DNA of 64,000 nt from Paraphysomonas bandaiensis (GCA_965644295.1 CBFFRP010000091.1:104345-168344), one strand, 5' to 3'; shown: positions 49,495-62,012, counted from the stretch's first letter. The notes: generated by a model not told the origin, from the letters alone. A program made the numbers and translations.

Positions 49495-52400
49495 ATGATC
49501 TCGCTCACCATAAGAGACAGCAAGGACACACGAGTGGAAGAGTCTCAGTTGAACGACGACATCTCATGCATCAGTGAGGGGTTCTCTATATCTGATGGGT
49601 CATCTAAACCCTCCAGCCCGATTAAACTAAAGCAGTATTTTGGTGCTGATGCGAGGAATGAGTTCGGGCGGCGTATACGATGGCTGTCCAATCAGAGGAA
49701 AGTACTGTATCGCCGCAAAGAAGATATGCTGGATAGAACTAGATTTGAGTATAACTACGACAGTGAGGGGGTGAGGGATCAGGAGTGTTTGAGTGATGAT
49801 GATTGTGCGTCAGTGGACTCCTTTGATGTACAGACAGTGCAGACTGATGTCCAAACGGGATCCTTGGCATCCCCTAGAACAAAGTTCATATCATCCTGCT
49901 TGAAGCGTGGACTTAACCCGCGCATGTCTCTAATAGTGCGACGGAGGGTGTCTCCTGAGCTTAACTTGCAGCACCAAGGTATGGGAGATGAGCTTGGTAT
50001 TCTTTTTGCAGAGTCACTGCGAGATCTCCCATGCGTGAACTCGATTAACCTTGCGGACAACAATCTGAGCGATATCTCTGTTGGACCGCTGCTGAACGCC
50101 ATAATAGCCCTTCCGCATGTTACTCACTTGAATTTGTCAAACAACCGCCTTGATCGAAAGTCCACCGCTGCTCTAGCGCGGTACTTGAAGACACCTTCCT
50201 GTCCCCTGCGCCGCCTGGTGCTCCAGAAGAGCGACATAGATGACGACGAGTGCCATATGTTTGTGGATGCACTAACTGGAAACATGGTATTGGAAGAGCT
50301 TGATCTAGGCAGCAACAAGATAGGGCAGGTAGAAATGCTCAACGTACTACAGCCGGACATTATTACGGGGGGAGAAGCGATTGCAAGTCTACTTGCGGCT
50401 AATACCTGTGGTCTGCAAACTCTCCACCTCGGTTGGAACATGATACGATTGGATGGGGGTATCGCTCTTGCTGATTGCCTTTCTACAAACGACCGTATAC
50501 TGCATTTGGACCTCTCATACAATACCCTTGGGCAAGATGGGGGTGAACACCTTGGTAATGCTTTGCTTAGCAATGACACAATTAAAACTTTGCTACTGGC
50601 TAACAACGGCATTAACTTCACGGCCTGTTTTGCCATTTGTGTGGCAATAGAGGAAAATTTATCACTGAGACAAGTGCAGATGGACGGCAACCCCATAGGT
50701 GAAGGCGGTGGTCGAATTCTCATGCAAGTCCCGTTCAGTGTGGGTAAGTATCTGTGACAGTGCATATGTTCATAGTAAATTGAGATTGTTTTGCAGGGTG
50801 TCGGGTGAAGGTCTCAGCTTCGCGATGCAATCTCATGATCAAAGATTCTGGGAGCAAGTTCGACCCAAGTTCCTCGCCTGTAGGGTTCTATGAACTGGCT
50901 TTGAACCGTCCTTATGAGCGAGCTGTTTGTATCAAACTCCTACGACTGATTGCTGACAGTTCATGTTACATGGTGGGTGCTTGTGCCTATGATCCCCGGC
51001 CAGCTGACACATCTGGGCGACCAAAGGCGACCCCTGCGAGAGGAATAGCTACTGATTCTTCTGCGTCTGTAGACCCCGCAGTGGCCATCCCTTCCACAGC
51101 ACACCGCATGCGCCTGGTTCGGGTGATGTCGAAAGAGAAGGAATCTCGCCTCGATGAGTACGAGAGAATAACGCTGCATCGACTTCATGATGTTTTAAAT
51201 GCGGCCACAGACGTGAAGCTTGCACAGGAGATGTTTCGAACTTATGACGTAGATGGGTCTGGATGTCTCGATAGAATAGAGGTCAGGGATCTACTATCCA
51301 AGGTTGGCTTGAGACTCGAGGAGGATGCGTTTCTGCAAGCGATGGATCTCTGCGATGTGGACAGCTCAGGTGAGCTGGATGAGGACGAGTTCCTGGACTT
51401 TCTGCGGATGCAGAAAGAAGAGGCATCCTACAGGATAAAGAGTCTAACAGAGTTCCCTGTCATGGCACTTGCGGAGAACACCTCGCACAAGTATATTCCC
51501 CCAGAGACCGGAATGATATACATTCAGGTGTGCGAGGACTATTCAAGCCAGAACAACGCGAGGACAGTGACTGCAATAGAGCACTCCAATATAATGGAGC
51601 TTGTCCGAAAGGGCGTGGAGAGCGTGTCCACAGTGTTGGAGTTTTGTATTCAAAACTCCTTCTTGCGTCAGCAAGAGGCTCGACATATTTTTAACGCTAT
51701 GTATTCTGAGACCCGAGACCCAGCAACCATTATGATGAAGTTACTTCCGCGCATGTCGGACCCCAATGAAGCCAGAGCTTTCATGATGCACACTATAAAT
51801 TTTGACAAAGCCTCACTGCGTCAGTTGGTGAAGCTTATGGGAAACGCACTGCGCCCTATACTGGGCCGGTACGACGGATATTATGACCTCGACCTTTCTA
51901 TGGAGATGGATAGGATATGTCTCGGCAAACTTCTCAAACAGAATGAACAACATCGACGTACGTGCATGTCGAAGTGTGTTTTCGAACAAGGTCGAACTGG
52001 TGACCTCAGCCAGTATGGGGATTGGTCTGCTTTTCGCAACGCTGTTATAGACGGCGAGTCTGTGCATATATCTACAGAACTATTTAATCCAATTCCCAAG
52101 CGTGGACATGTGTGTTTTGACTTCAGTGGTACTGAAAAGGCTCCTCGCAATGCCATTGTCGTCAAAGATTCGCGGTGTGTAAATGTACTGCTGAACTTAT
52201 CACTGGTATTGCCACAACACAGGAGCAGGATGTTTGAGGAGCTAGAGACCATGGAGGACATAGCCAAATGTGATTTCAAATTTGATGGAACTTTCGTGCC
52301 CATCAACGATACGATTCGGGCCGAACAGATCCAGCTGTGTATGTGTAAGTTTTATGACCGACTACCTCTGAGATCGAAGGAAAACGCAATTGCCCGAGCG

Positions 52401-53914
52401 CTGGAGGAGTATAAATACGGCGTTGATGGTGTAGATATACGCAAACAGGAAGATGATGATTCGGACAATGACTCCACAGACTCGTTGAGTCATTTGCTCT
52501 TCGAAGAGGATGAAAAATGCCATTTGCGGCGTCAACGAAGTATAGATGAGGATGCATTAGAGCTGGGAACTGTGGACCTGTCGAAGCGGCCGAAGTACGA
52601 GGAAATAAAGCGTAAGCAACGTACAAAATACAGAAGATACGCTACGATAGGTAGAAATATAGCCCGCGAAGAATTACCTTCAGATGTCGAAAATGAATCT
52701 GCCGTATCACCGACCGATACCACTTTGACTATTCAGTCCGATGCTGCAGAGATTAATATCAGCGGCTGCGAAGTAGAAAGCCCAGGATCAATATCTAGTC
52801 CGAATAGCAGCGATTTACGACCTAAAGAAGGAAGCAGTCGTGGCAATAGAAGAGCCAAGGATGTGAATATTCGAGAGACTTATCTTACAATGACCAAATC
52901 CAACCCCTTCCTCACAGGCACCACTGAAGCTACAACTGAAAATGTTCCAGATGAAGCTGATGATGTTGAGTGTAGTGTGAAGGCGAATCGAATTGTTGAA
53001 GCTATTGTAGACATTTTCTCTCGCGTATACCTTAGATCTAGGCACTTGGCGCTGATTCTTCGGTGGTTCTTTATTGGAAGGCATCACAGGACCAGACATT
53101 TTGGATCTTACCGTGTGGAGCTTGCTGTGCAGCTGTTTTGCCGCGTCGTAGACACTCATAACTTTGACCTCGTGTTGCGGGTGTTGCAGCCCTATGAGTG
53201 CGCACATTTCATTTGTCGGATGGGTATTCTGAATGTGTTCAACCCCCTCAAACCTGAGGGTGCACATTGTCTGTGTTTGGCGAGGCGAGATGAAAGAGTT
53301 GCGGCCAAAATCTTGACTGCTTTGTCTGTGACAGAGCCTGGAGAGAACCTAGTGGACGGGTCGTTCAGGTGGGAGTACGATGCGTCAAAGATTCCGGGAT
53401 GGGAGTTGACAGAGTCTTGGCTACGGGATGAGGACATGCTGGACAGGGGGTTTCTCTCTGTCACATACTCGAATGGAACAGGTTGTGCAGTCAATTTAAG
53501 AAAATCCCTGCTATATTTGGTAAGTAGTTTATTGCGTAATCGCGCTGAATTAATCTTACCGTTGCTGTGTGTAGGTGCGGATTAGCGAGGCCGATATTTT
53601 GTCTGATGAAAACAATGTGTTCGACGACGGATCGAGAACTCACATAAAGCTAGTGGGCAAAGCGTACATCCAAAGTCATCAAGGTACTATATACGTATGC
53701 AGTTGTGGCCACTGTTATTCATGTTCTGGTTGCAGATATATGGGATTCACTCCTTGCGCCAGTGACCTCATCAACTGCCCAGCTTGGAGCCGGTTTAGAT
53801 TTTTTTGAAGTTTTCCCTCGTGCATTAAGAAAACTGTCATCTCATAAGTCAGCTGATCAAGAGGATGTCATGCAAACGAAACCCACAAGTAGTAAAGGGA
53901 AAGTGGTTCGTTAG
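49495..53914 (+). CDS. Large leucine-rich repeat / EF-hand protein
   Basis: Four exons (49495-50743, 50797-53519, 53575-53683, 53736-53914) give 1419 aa. A charged N-terminal 150 residues lead to ribonuclease-inhibitor-type repeats (VNSINLADNNLSD, VTHLNLSNNRLD, LEELDLGSNKIGQ, LQTLHLGWNMIRLDGG, ILHLDLSYNTLGQDGG, IKTLLLANNGIN). From about residue 560 there is an EF-hand pair, YDVDGSGCLDRIEVRDLL and CDVDSSGELDEDEFLDFL, both with intact D-x-D-x-S-G/C calcium loops. A further ~800 residues follow with a conserved-looking block (IMELVRKGVESVSTVLEFCI, then NFDKASLRQLVKLMGNAL), an acidic/Ser-rich linker with KRKQRTKYRR, and a final globular part. No catalytic domain is recognised. A calcium-sensing scaffold is inference. 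Confidence 0.88.
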
Positions 53915-54650
53915 TATATAGTGTTGTTTGTTAGTTTTTAGGTGTTTGAATCGGGATATGCTTGTTATCATTCTGTTCGTATGTATTCATACACAACTAT
54001 GATGTTGGAGGTGATATGGCTATCTGACATATGTGCAAAGTGCCACCCTTTGTCACAGTTCTTTGTACTGTTCGTTAATCTGGGAAATTTATTGTCGTAT
54101 ATAATGTTGTGCTACCATATTTATTTTATCGCCCTTCGATTCTATTCGCGAGCATTCGTTGGATAATGTAATTCTACGTTTTTTTAATTGAACGTGTCGT
54201 TTTCTCTGATATTTATCAAAGTCAGTGTGCATACGAGAATACGAAAACAAGGTAACTAATCCACAATATACTGGCAAGCAGTGTCAGAAGTGACGAAGAA
54301 TTCAAGTTTAAAATGCCAGCCACTAAAACAGGAAACTTAGAAATATAAACACGTGAGTTTTGGTTTATACTGTACACCATTCCACGAATGACAGGGTTCA
54401 ATATATTTCATCTCCTCTTTCAACTAGAAAACATTCATAAAAAACACACTTTTTCCCCAAGTTTGAAAGAAGCCACTACGAGGTTCGTAGCAGGGGTTAA
54501 GTGTGTTATAAAAGATGTGATGATGATGTCAGCAACGAAACGAAACCTCGTGCAACTACAACTTCCCACATTCAACATCTTCACATTGATTTATGCGCGA
54601 ATTCAACCTTGTAGTTGCTATTCTCTCAGTATCTAGGGGTTAGTACTTAT
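53915..54650. other. Spacer, no supported gene
   Basis: A 74-codon frame at 53942-54166 is hydrophobic but has no other gene-like character and begins 28 bp after the previous stop, so it is likely 3' UTR. The rest is featureless up to repeat R1 copy G. Confidence 0.35.
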
Positions 54651-55197
54651 TGAAAGTCTCATTATTAGCAATAGGCGTTAAGAATCAGCACTAGCTTACT
54701 GCCTAGTAGCTAGATGAAAACTAGTCAAAAGCTAGATAGACGTCTACCTTCTACCTGTATAGCTAACCAGTACAAACTCTATTATCCAACTATTTAACGC
54801 TACGAAAGCTGCTTGTGTGCGTCTCCGCAAGCATTAAGGTACAACCACTTCCGCTCTACTCAAAGCAAACGCCGTGAGCAAGCAGAATGTTGATATACCT
54901 AACATCTGCTGACTTAATTTTTTGAGTCGTTAAGGTGAACATCCCGGATGCTTGACTTCAGCAGGCAGTCCCATACCCCGGTTACCTTTGAGGTGGGCTA
55001 TGTCCTAGATGTCTGTATATTCATCAGAACCCAAAGGCGTCTACACGAGTGACACTTCTTAGCATTTGGCTATGAATGGGCAGAACAATATCTGCTCACT
55101 ATGTTTGCGGCTCACGTGAGTTTCCCACAGAGAATCTCTCAGGTGCTTCTTGTCCCCCAGAACACCACGAAATGTGCGAGTCCGACTTTGTTGAGGG
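54651..55197 (-). repeat. Dispersed repeat R1, copy G
   Basis: The best-preserved full-length reverse copy: it starts TGAAAGTCTCATTATTAGCA and ends CCGACTTTGTTGAGGG. Its last ~133 bp (from 55065) are also the start of the 3.47-kb cassette, and are therefore repeated at 58545 and 62013. Confidence 0.8.
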
Positions 55198-55926
55198 AGT
55201 TTATGTATTTGAACACAAATGTGTATTTTCTAAAATTATGTCTTATATGCATAAACTGTTTATTCGATAGAATATCTTGATAATTTATTTTGTTTTGTTA
55301 ATGTTAATCATGGAATGTCTATTTCATCTTATATTTCAGATATATTAGGTTTTCAATATATGTCATGAGGATATGAGTTACAATTTAACCGATGAATAAG
55401 ATTCTGAGCGCGGGACGATATAGCCTCCTTAAAACCCATAGTTAAATATAACTATATGTTTGGTAAATGAATTTACTTTTTTCGTTATAAGCATGTGATC
55501 AATTATTTCTAAATTATCTGCTTTAAAATTAAGAATTATCATAAACGCAGAATACTTTTATCGAAAATGAATTTTAAAAAATCTGTATTGCCAACAATCT
55601 GCTGGCAACGTTATATAGAAGTTATGCATCATCTACACTAATTTTACATATTTAATCCAGCATGGCTCCTGCTCGTCACTAATTGTCTGTTTCGGTTCGT
55701 TAACCCTTTTATATGACACCCCGCAACTAGCAAAGCTTGGACATGATATGCGCTTTCAAAAAAATAAACGTCTCCATAATTTATCCCAACAAAATGGTGA
55801 ACACCAGAAAATCGTAAAAGCAATAGTGAAAACAATTTGCACGTCACTACAAAAACAAATAAAAAATGAAATAAAAAACAATGCCACATCGAGAATCCAA
55901 ATTGAAGATGACATCATTTCTCTATG

Positions 55927-57109
55927 TTAATATTTTGTGGTAGCCCCAGTGGCTTCTAGGATCTCATATAGCTTTTTCTCTTCCGGATCCATAGCTTTCC
56001 AGCGCATTCCTAAGTACTTGCCCATTGTCCGTTGCATATCTCCACACTTCAGACCAGCGAGAAATAAACGCTCCTACAATTCAGTCTAATTATGACAATA
56101 TCGTGCATGACATACAAAATGGATACCCACCTGATGGGCAAACAAACTGTACGCAGTTCTCGGACGCATTACTTTAGGAGCTCCAGCAGATGTAGTATCA
56201 CCAGACTCAGTATCCACTTTCTTCCGCCTTCCACGTCTTTTCTTCACCACACCCGCTTCAAACAAATTCTCAGCTTGGGACTTTGACGGGCTCTGAAGAG
56301 ACTTCGATGGCTGCCCGTCGAGTCCGTAACCCGGTGGCGGGTCAATTCTGCATAATACCATACATTATGATTGATCAACTACATTGCATATGGTGCCTTA
56401 CTTGGGCACAATGCTTCCCCCATGAAAGGTGTTGTAGACGTGAAGTTCCTGTAGGTATCTTATCTTATCGTTATGCGCCTTCTTCAGGAATACAGCCTTC
56501 TTGTTCTTGGGAAGGTCTCGCCAAAGCTTGCCGATAATCTTATTCACTTCATTGTTTGCAAGATGCTTCAAAACACATGTCACATAACACACTGATAAGG
56601 AGATTGATAGGCTTACAGCGAACTCATGAGACATAGTGGCCCGCACCCGTATGGCGAAGAAGTTAAACCCGCTGACATATCCCTTTGGCTCTCTCACCTA
56701 TATATGTATGAGCCCCACGTATGATATGTGTACGTGTGTGTACGTGTGTATGTGTACGTGTGTATGTGTACGTGTGTATGTGTGCATGTATGTATATACG
56801 GGTCAGAGGGCTCTGGTGGTAGGGAGCACTTACATGCTTGAATGATCCCTCACTGGCAAAGGTGGACGGCGGCAGAGCAAGAGCCTCTGATTTGAATGCA
56901 GCGGAAACATCCAACAGACTCAACTGCTCGTCCGTGTCTGCTGCTCGCGAGGTACTGTCAGGCCTGTCTGTTGCATTGCCCTCTATACCATGAGAGAGCT
57001 TATCAGGGGACACGCTTGCAATGGAAATCTCTTGCTTCACTGAGGAGAGAGAGTGGAGTGACAGGGGCGGGGTCATGGGCAGGCTAATGGGGGCTGCTGT
57101 GGTTATCAT
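55927..57109 (-). CDS. Two-HMG-box protein, cassette copy 1
   Basis: Five exons (57109-56834, 56697-56617, 56565-56402, 56347-56131, 56073-55927) give 294 aa from the ATG at 57109; the frame stays open up to 57235 but those residues look untranslated. Residues 1-92 are Ser/Thr/Pro-rich. Box A runs PKGYVSGFNFFAIRVRATMS, HEFAHLANNEVNKIIGKLWR, DLPKNKKAVFLKKAHND, matching the HMG-box pattern PxxxxxxFNFF...NxEVxKxxGxxWxxLxxxxKxxF. A linker with the basic KKRRGRRKKV follows. Box B runs VMRPRTAYSLFAHQERLFLA, then MGKYLGMRWKAMDPEEKKLY, then a short end. It should bind or bend DNA in the nucleus. The 136-nt first intron holds a variable TACACG/CACACGTA microsatellite. Confidence 0.88.
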
Positions 57110-57526
57110 CCTTGTATTGAGCACAATCCAACCTTTGGAGTGGTGTTTAACTAGAAATATGTGTAGAGGCACAAAACTGATTAAGTATGAAAATCTATGC
57201 TTTTGGGCCCAAGGTCTTATTTTCCAGGATATCATAGTGCAGGTACGAGCAGCAGATAAGATACGTACGACTTATGTGCGTATGTAGGGGTGTGATATCT
57301 AGATATGCGTAGAGTATGGAGCAGCTGTCGTTGTACTTCTGCAAGACCACTCCACACACAAGAAGCACAGTGCATAAGTACATCTCCTGCAGTACGGTGA
57401 AGACGTACAGATCAAGATGTTATGATCTCAGCATGATCTCCACACATACATGCATATCGAGAAGAACCCCGGGCGGGCCTGTACCGCATAACCAACAGCA
57501 TAACCCCGTCAAGTAACCTCCTCTCG

Positions 57527-58156
57527 ATGTATCTTCTTCCTCTATCATTAGGTCTATTATCTGTGTGTGTTGTTGATGGTTTGTCTGTGTCTGTTAAGCC
57601 GGGGTCCATGGAGTGCTTCATAGTAACTGCATCCACTGGAACACACTGCTTTGGTAGCTTTCAGATACTCTCCTCTGACCCAGAGCCAATATCAATCACA
57701 GTAGTGGGTCCTGCCCCTGCTCATACCATGTATCACGAGTCACGATACAGAGGCACTGGAGCTATAGACACAGATGAGACAGAGGGCTCCTTTGCTTTCG
57801 ATGCTGACCTGGAGGGGGATTATAACCTTTGCATAAGCAATGGAAACCCACAAAATCACGATGGTCATGAGAAGTTAGTTGCTTTCAACTTTAGGACTGT
57901 GGATAGCACGGGGGATACTGATTATGAGTTCGCAAGTCTCCAGTCAGACCTCTTGGAACTGCAAAAAGGACTCACTTTTCTTAAGGACCATCAAAGCTTT
58001 ATGAATCAGCGTGAAGATGTTCATAAAACTACATTAGAAAGTACGAATGTTAAAGTGTTGTGTTGGACTGTTGTGGAAGCAGTGATATTGGTAGGAATGA
58101 TGCTGTGGCAACTGACATACATCAGTAAATTTTTTGAAACTAAGAGAAAACTGTGA
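57527..58156 (+). CDS. p24 (TMED/EMP24) cargo receptor, cassette copy 1
   Basis: A single exon of 209 aa. Signal peptide MYLLPLSLGLLSVCVVDGLS; a luminal GOLD domain with the two conserved cysteines (GSMECF and YNLCISNG) and the VxFxFRTVD-like strand; a coiled-coil segment (FASLQSDLLELQKGLTFLKD...REDVHKTTLESTN); one membrane span (VLCWTVVEAVILVGMMLWQL); and a short cytosolic tail ISKFFETKRKL. The tail keeps the FF motif for COPII/COPI binding and a basic pair in place of a canonical KKxx. The length is typical (about 200-220 aa). It would cycle between ER and Golgi in oligomers with other p24 proteins. Confidence 0.95.
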   Translation: MYLLPLSLGLLSVCVVDGLSVSVKPGSMECFIVTASTGTHCFGSFQILSSDPEPISITVVGPAPAHTMYHESRYRGTGAIDTDETEGSFAFDADLEGDYNLCISNGNPQNHDGHEKLVAFNFRTVDSTGDTDYEFASLQSDLLELQKGLTFLKDHQSFMNQREDVHKTTLESTNVKVLCWTVVEAVILVGMMLWQLTYISKFFETKRKL

Positions 58157-58177
58157 TACCCCTAGGAGGTACCATAA

Positions 58178-58333
58178 ATGCATTCCGCGGACGATGTGCT
58201 CTATGATATGAACACTACTACAATTGGAATAGGTCACGACTTCGATACAGGGTTACAAGAAGCCGGCAACCTTGTCCAACAACAGAAAAGTGGAGAAGGG
58301 GTTGCCTCGCTCGCTACCATTATTATATATTAA
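58178..58333 (+). other. 51-codon frame after p24, possibly a truncated 5' exon
   Basis: Starts 21 bp after the p24 stop with MHSADDVLYDMNTTTIGIGH and ends at a stop about 210 bp before the unit boundary. Codon choice looks gene-like until the last few residues. It could be the first exon of a neighbour cut off when the cassette duplicated, or 3' UTR. It is repeated at 61646-61801. Confidence 0.25.
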
Positions 58334-59408
58334 ATTAAAGTTTATGTCATAGAAAGAACGCGTAACGATGCAACCTCCTTCTCCCTCTTTTCAATTTGAT
58401 GTGGCTCCATCTAATCCCCACCTTAATGAAATATCAGCAAATGTAACATAGCTCTCGACTCTACATCCGTAGCCTGTAGCACTTTAGCAATCAATCACGC
58501 AGCTTAAACGCACCTAAAATCAATTTTAAATTGGCTTATTATCTTTTGGCTATGAATGGGCAGAACAATATCTGCTCACTATGTTTGCGGCTCACGTGAG
58601 TTTCCCTCAGAGAATCTCTCAGGTATTTCTTGTCCCCCAGAACACCACGAAATGTGCGAGTCCGACTTTGTTGGGGGAGTTTATGTATTTGAACACAAAT
58701 GTGTATTTTCTAAATTTATGTCTTATATGCATAAACTGTTTATTTGATAGAATATCTTGATAATTTATTTTGTTTTGTTAATGTTAATCATGGAATGTCT
58801 ATTTCATCTTATATTTCAGATATATTAGGTTTTCAATATATGTCATGAGGATATGAGTTACAATTTAACCGATGAATAAGATTCTGAGCGCGGGACGATA
58901 TAGCCTCCTTAAAACCCATAGTTAAATATAACTATATGTTTGGTAAATGAATTTACTTTTTTCGTTATAAGCATGTGATCAATTATTTCTAAATTATCTG
59001 CTTTAAAATTAAGAATTATCATAAACGCAGAATACTTTTATCGAAAATGAATTTTAAAAAATCTGTATTGCCAACAATCTGCTGGCAACGTTATATAGAA
59101 GTTATGCATCATCTACACTAATTTTACATATTTAATCCAGCATGGCTCCTGCTCGTCACTAATTGTCTGTTTCGGTTCGTTAACCCTTTTATATGACACC
59201 CCGCAACTAGCAAAGCTTGTGGACATGATATGCGCTTTCAAAAAAATAAACGTCTCCATAATTTATCCCAACAAAATGGTGAACACCAGAAAATCGTAAA
59301 AGCAATAGTGAAAACAATTTGCACGTCACTACAAAAACAAATAAAAAATGAAATAAAAAACAATGCCACATCGAGAATCCAAATTGAAGATGACATCATT
59401 TCTCTATG

Positions 59409-60577
59409 TTAATATTTTGTGGTAGCCCCAGTGGCTTCTAGGATCTCATATAGCTTTTTCTCTTCCGGATCCATAGCTTTCCAGCGCATTCCTAAGTACT
59501 TGCCCATTGTCCGTTGCATATCTCCACACTTCAGACCAGCGAGAAATAAACGCTCCTACAATTCAGTCTAATTATGACAATATCGTGCACGACATACAAA
59601 ACGGATACCCACCTGATGGGCAAACAAACTGTACGCAGTTCTCGGACGCATTACTTTAGGAGCTCCAGCAGATGTAGTATCACCAGACTCAGTATCCACT
59701 TTCTTCCGCCTTCCACGTCTTTTCTTCACCACACCCGCTTCAAACAAATTCTCAGCTTGGGACTTTGACGGGCTCTGAAGAGACTTCGATGGCTGCCCGT
59801 CGAGTCCGTAACCCGGTGGCGGGTCAATTCTGCATAATACCATACATTATGATTGATCAACTACATTGCATATGGTGCCTTACTTGGGCACAATGCTTCC
59901 CCCATGAAAGGTGTTGTAGACGTGAAGTTCCTGTAGGTATCTTATTTTATCGTTATGCGCCTTCTTCAGGAATACAGCCTTCTTGTTCTTGGGAAGGTCT
60001 CGCCAAAGCTTGCCGATAATCTTATTCACTTCATTGTTTGCAAGATGCTTCAAAACACATGTCACATAACACACTGATAAGGAGATTGATAGGCTTACAG
60101 CGAACTCATGAGACATAGTGGCCCGCACCCGTATGGCGAAGAAGTTAAACCCGCTGACATATCCCTTTGGCTCTCTCACCTATATATGTATAAGCCCCAC
60201 GTATGATATGTGTACGTGTGTGTACGTGTGTATGTGTACGTGTGTATGTGTGCATGTATGTATATACGGGTCAGAGGGCTCTGGTGGTAGGGAGCACTTA
60301 CATGCTTGAATGATCCCTCACTGGCAAAGGTGGACGGCGGCAGAGCAAGAGCCTCTGATTTGAATGCAGCGGAAACATCCAACAGACTCAACTGCTCGTC
60401 CGTGTCTGCTGCTCGCGAGGTACTGTCAGGCCTGTCTGTTGCATTGCCCTCTATACCATGAGAGAGCTTATCAGGGGACACGCTTGCAATGGAAATCTCT
60501 TGCTTCACTGAGGAGAGAGAGTGGAGTGACAGGGGCGGGGTCATGGGCAGGCTAATGGGGGCTGCTGTGGTTATCAT
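59409..60577 (-). CDS. Two-HMG-box protein, cassette copy 2
   Basis: Exons 60577-60302, 60179-60099, 60047-59884, 59829-59613 and 59555-59409; the product appears identical to copy 1 (294 aa). The few base changes visible in this gene lie mainly in introns or are silent. All splice sites are intact, so the copy is expected to be functional. Confidence 0.88.
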
Positions 60578-60994
60578 CCTTGTATTGAGCACAATCCAAC
60601 CTTTGGAGTGGTGTTTAACTAGAAATATGTGTAGAGGCACAAAACTGATTAAGTATGAAAATCTATGCTTTTGGGCCCAAGGTCTTATTTTCCAGGATAT
60701 CATAGTGCAGGTACGAGCAGCAGATAAGATACGTACGACTTATGTGCGTATGTAGGGGTGTGATATCTAGATATGCGTAGAGTATGGAGCAGCTGTCGTT
60801 GTACTTCTGCAAGACCACTCCACACACAAGAAGCACAGTGCATAAGTACATCTCCTGCAGTACGGTGAAGACGTACAGATCAAGATGTTATGATCTCAGC
60901 ATGATCTCCACACATACATGCATATCGAGAAGAACCCCGGGCGGGCCTGTACCGCATAACCAACAGCATAACCCCGTCAAGTAACCTCCTCTCG

Positions 60995-61624
60995 ATGTAT
61001 CTTCTTCCTCTATCATTAGGTCTATTATCTGTGTGTGTTGTTGATGGTTTGTCTGTGTCTGTTAAGCCGGGGTCCATGGAGTGCTTCATAGTAACTGCAT
61101 CCACTGGAACACACTGCTTTGGTAGCTTTCAGATACTCTCCTCTGACCCAGAGCCAATATCAATCACAGTAGTGGGTCCTGCCCCTGCTCATACCATGTA
61201 TCACGAGTCACGATACAGAGGCACTGGAGCTATAGACACAGATGAGACAGAGGGCTCCTTTGCTTTCGATGCTGACCTGGAGGGGGATTATAACCTTTGC
61301 ATAAGCAATGGAAACCCACAAAATCACGATGGTCATGAGAAGTTAGTTGCTTTCAACTTTAGGACTGTGGATAGCACGGGGGATACTGATTATGAGTTCG
61401 CAAGTCTCCAGTCAGACCTCTTGGAACTGCAAAAAGGACTCACTTTTCTTAAGGACCATCAAAGCTTTATGAATCAGCGTGAAGATGTTCATAAAACTAC
61501 ATTAGAAAGTACGAATGTTAAAGTGTTGTGTTGGACTGTTGTGGAAGCAGTGATATTGGTAGGAATGATGCTGTGGCAACTGACATACATCAGTAAATTT
61601 TTTGAAACTAAGAGAAAACTGTGA
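60995..61624 (+). CDS. p24 (TMED/EMP24) cargo receptor, cassette copy 2
   Basis: 209 aa, identical to copy 1 over its whole length, including the signal peptide, GOLD cysteines, transmembrane segment and FFETKRKL tail. No disabling change. Two expressed copies would double p24 dosage. Confidence 0.95.
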   Translation: MYLLPLSLGLLSVCVVDGLSVSVKPGSMECFIVTASTGTHCFGSFQILSSDPEPISITVVGPAPAHTMYHESRYRGTGAIDTDETEGSFAFDADLEGDYNLCISNGNPQNHDGHEKLVAFNFRTVDSTGDTDYEFASLQSDLLELQKGLTFLKDHQSFMNQREDVHKTTLESTNVKVLCWTVVEAVILVGMMLWQLTYISKFFETKRKL

Positions 61625-61645
61625 TACCCCTAGGAGGTACCATAA

Positions 61646-61801
61646 ATGCATTCCGCGGACGATGTGCTCTATGATATGAACACTACTACAATTGGAATAG
61701 GTCACGACTTCGATACAGGGTTACAAGAAGCCGGCAACCTTGTCCAACAACAGAAAAGTGGAGAAGGGGTTGCCTCGCTCGCTACGATTATTATATATTA
61801 A
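61646..61801 (+). other. Second copy of the 51-codon frame after p24
   Basis: Same frame as at 58178-58333, still open, with one visible substitution near the end (TACGATTATT versus TACCATTATT). Same uncertain status. Confidence 0.22.
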
Positions 61802-62012
61802 ATTAAAGTTTATGTCATAGAAAGAACGCGTAACGATGCAACCTCCTTCTCCCTCTTTTCAATTTGATGTGGCTCCATCTAATCCCCACCTTAATGTAAT
61901 ATCAGCAAATGTAACATAGCTCTCGACTCTACATCCGTAGCCTGTAGCACTTTAGCAATCAATCACGCAGCTTAAACGCACCTAAAATCAATTTTAAATT
62001 GGCTTATTAGCT

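Larger units (their letters stand above)
55065..58544. repeat. Tandem cassette unit 1 (3480 bp)
   Basis: The first of three head-to-tail copies. Homology with the next unit begins at TTTGGCTATGAATGGGCAGA (55065, 58545, 62013). The unit contains an R1 terminal piece, an R2 piece, the two-HMG-box gene on the minus strand, and the p24 gene plus a short frame on the plus strand. Units differ only by scattered substitutions, a 2-bp indel near 55738 and the length of an intronic microsatellite. Confidence 0.97.
58545..62012. repeat. Tandem cassette unit 2 (3468 bp)
   Basis: Complete second unit, 12 bp shorter overall than unit 1 (+2 bp near 59220, -14 bp in the intronic microsatellite). Gene content and order are the same. 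Confidence 0.97.

Noticed and set aside
53942-54166. 74-codon hydrophobic frame after the LRR/EF-hand gene
   Set aside because: Begins 28 bp after the stop codon, has no homology I recognise and is probably 3' UTR.
55748-55930. 60-codon Lys/Gln-rich frame, repeated in all cassette units
   Set aside because: It is antisense to the 3' UTR and stop of the HMG gene and is kept only because the units are nearly identical; no independent support.
57110-57235. N-terminal extension of the HMG protein
   Set aside because: The extra residues do not look conserved and the internal ATG at 57109 gives a more natural start; kept as a possibility only.
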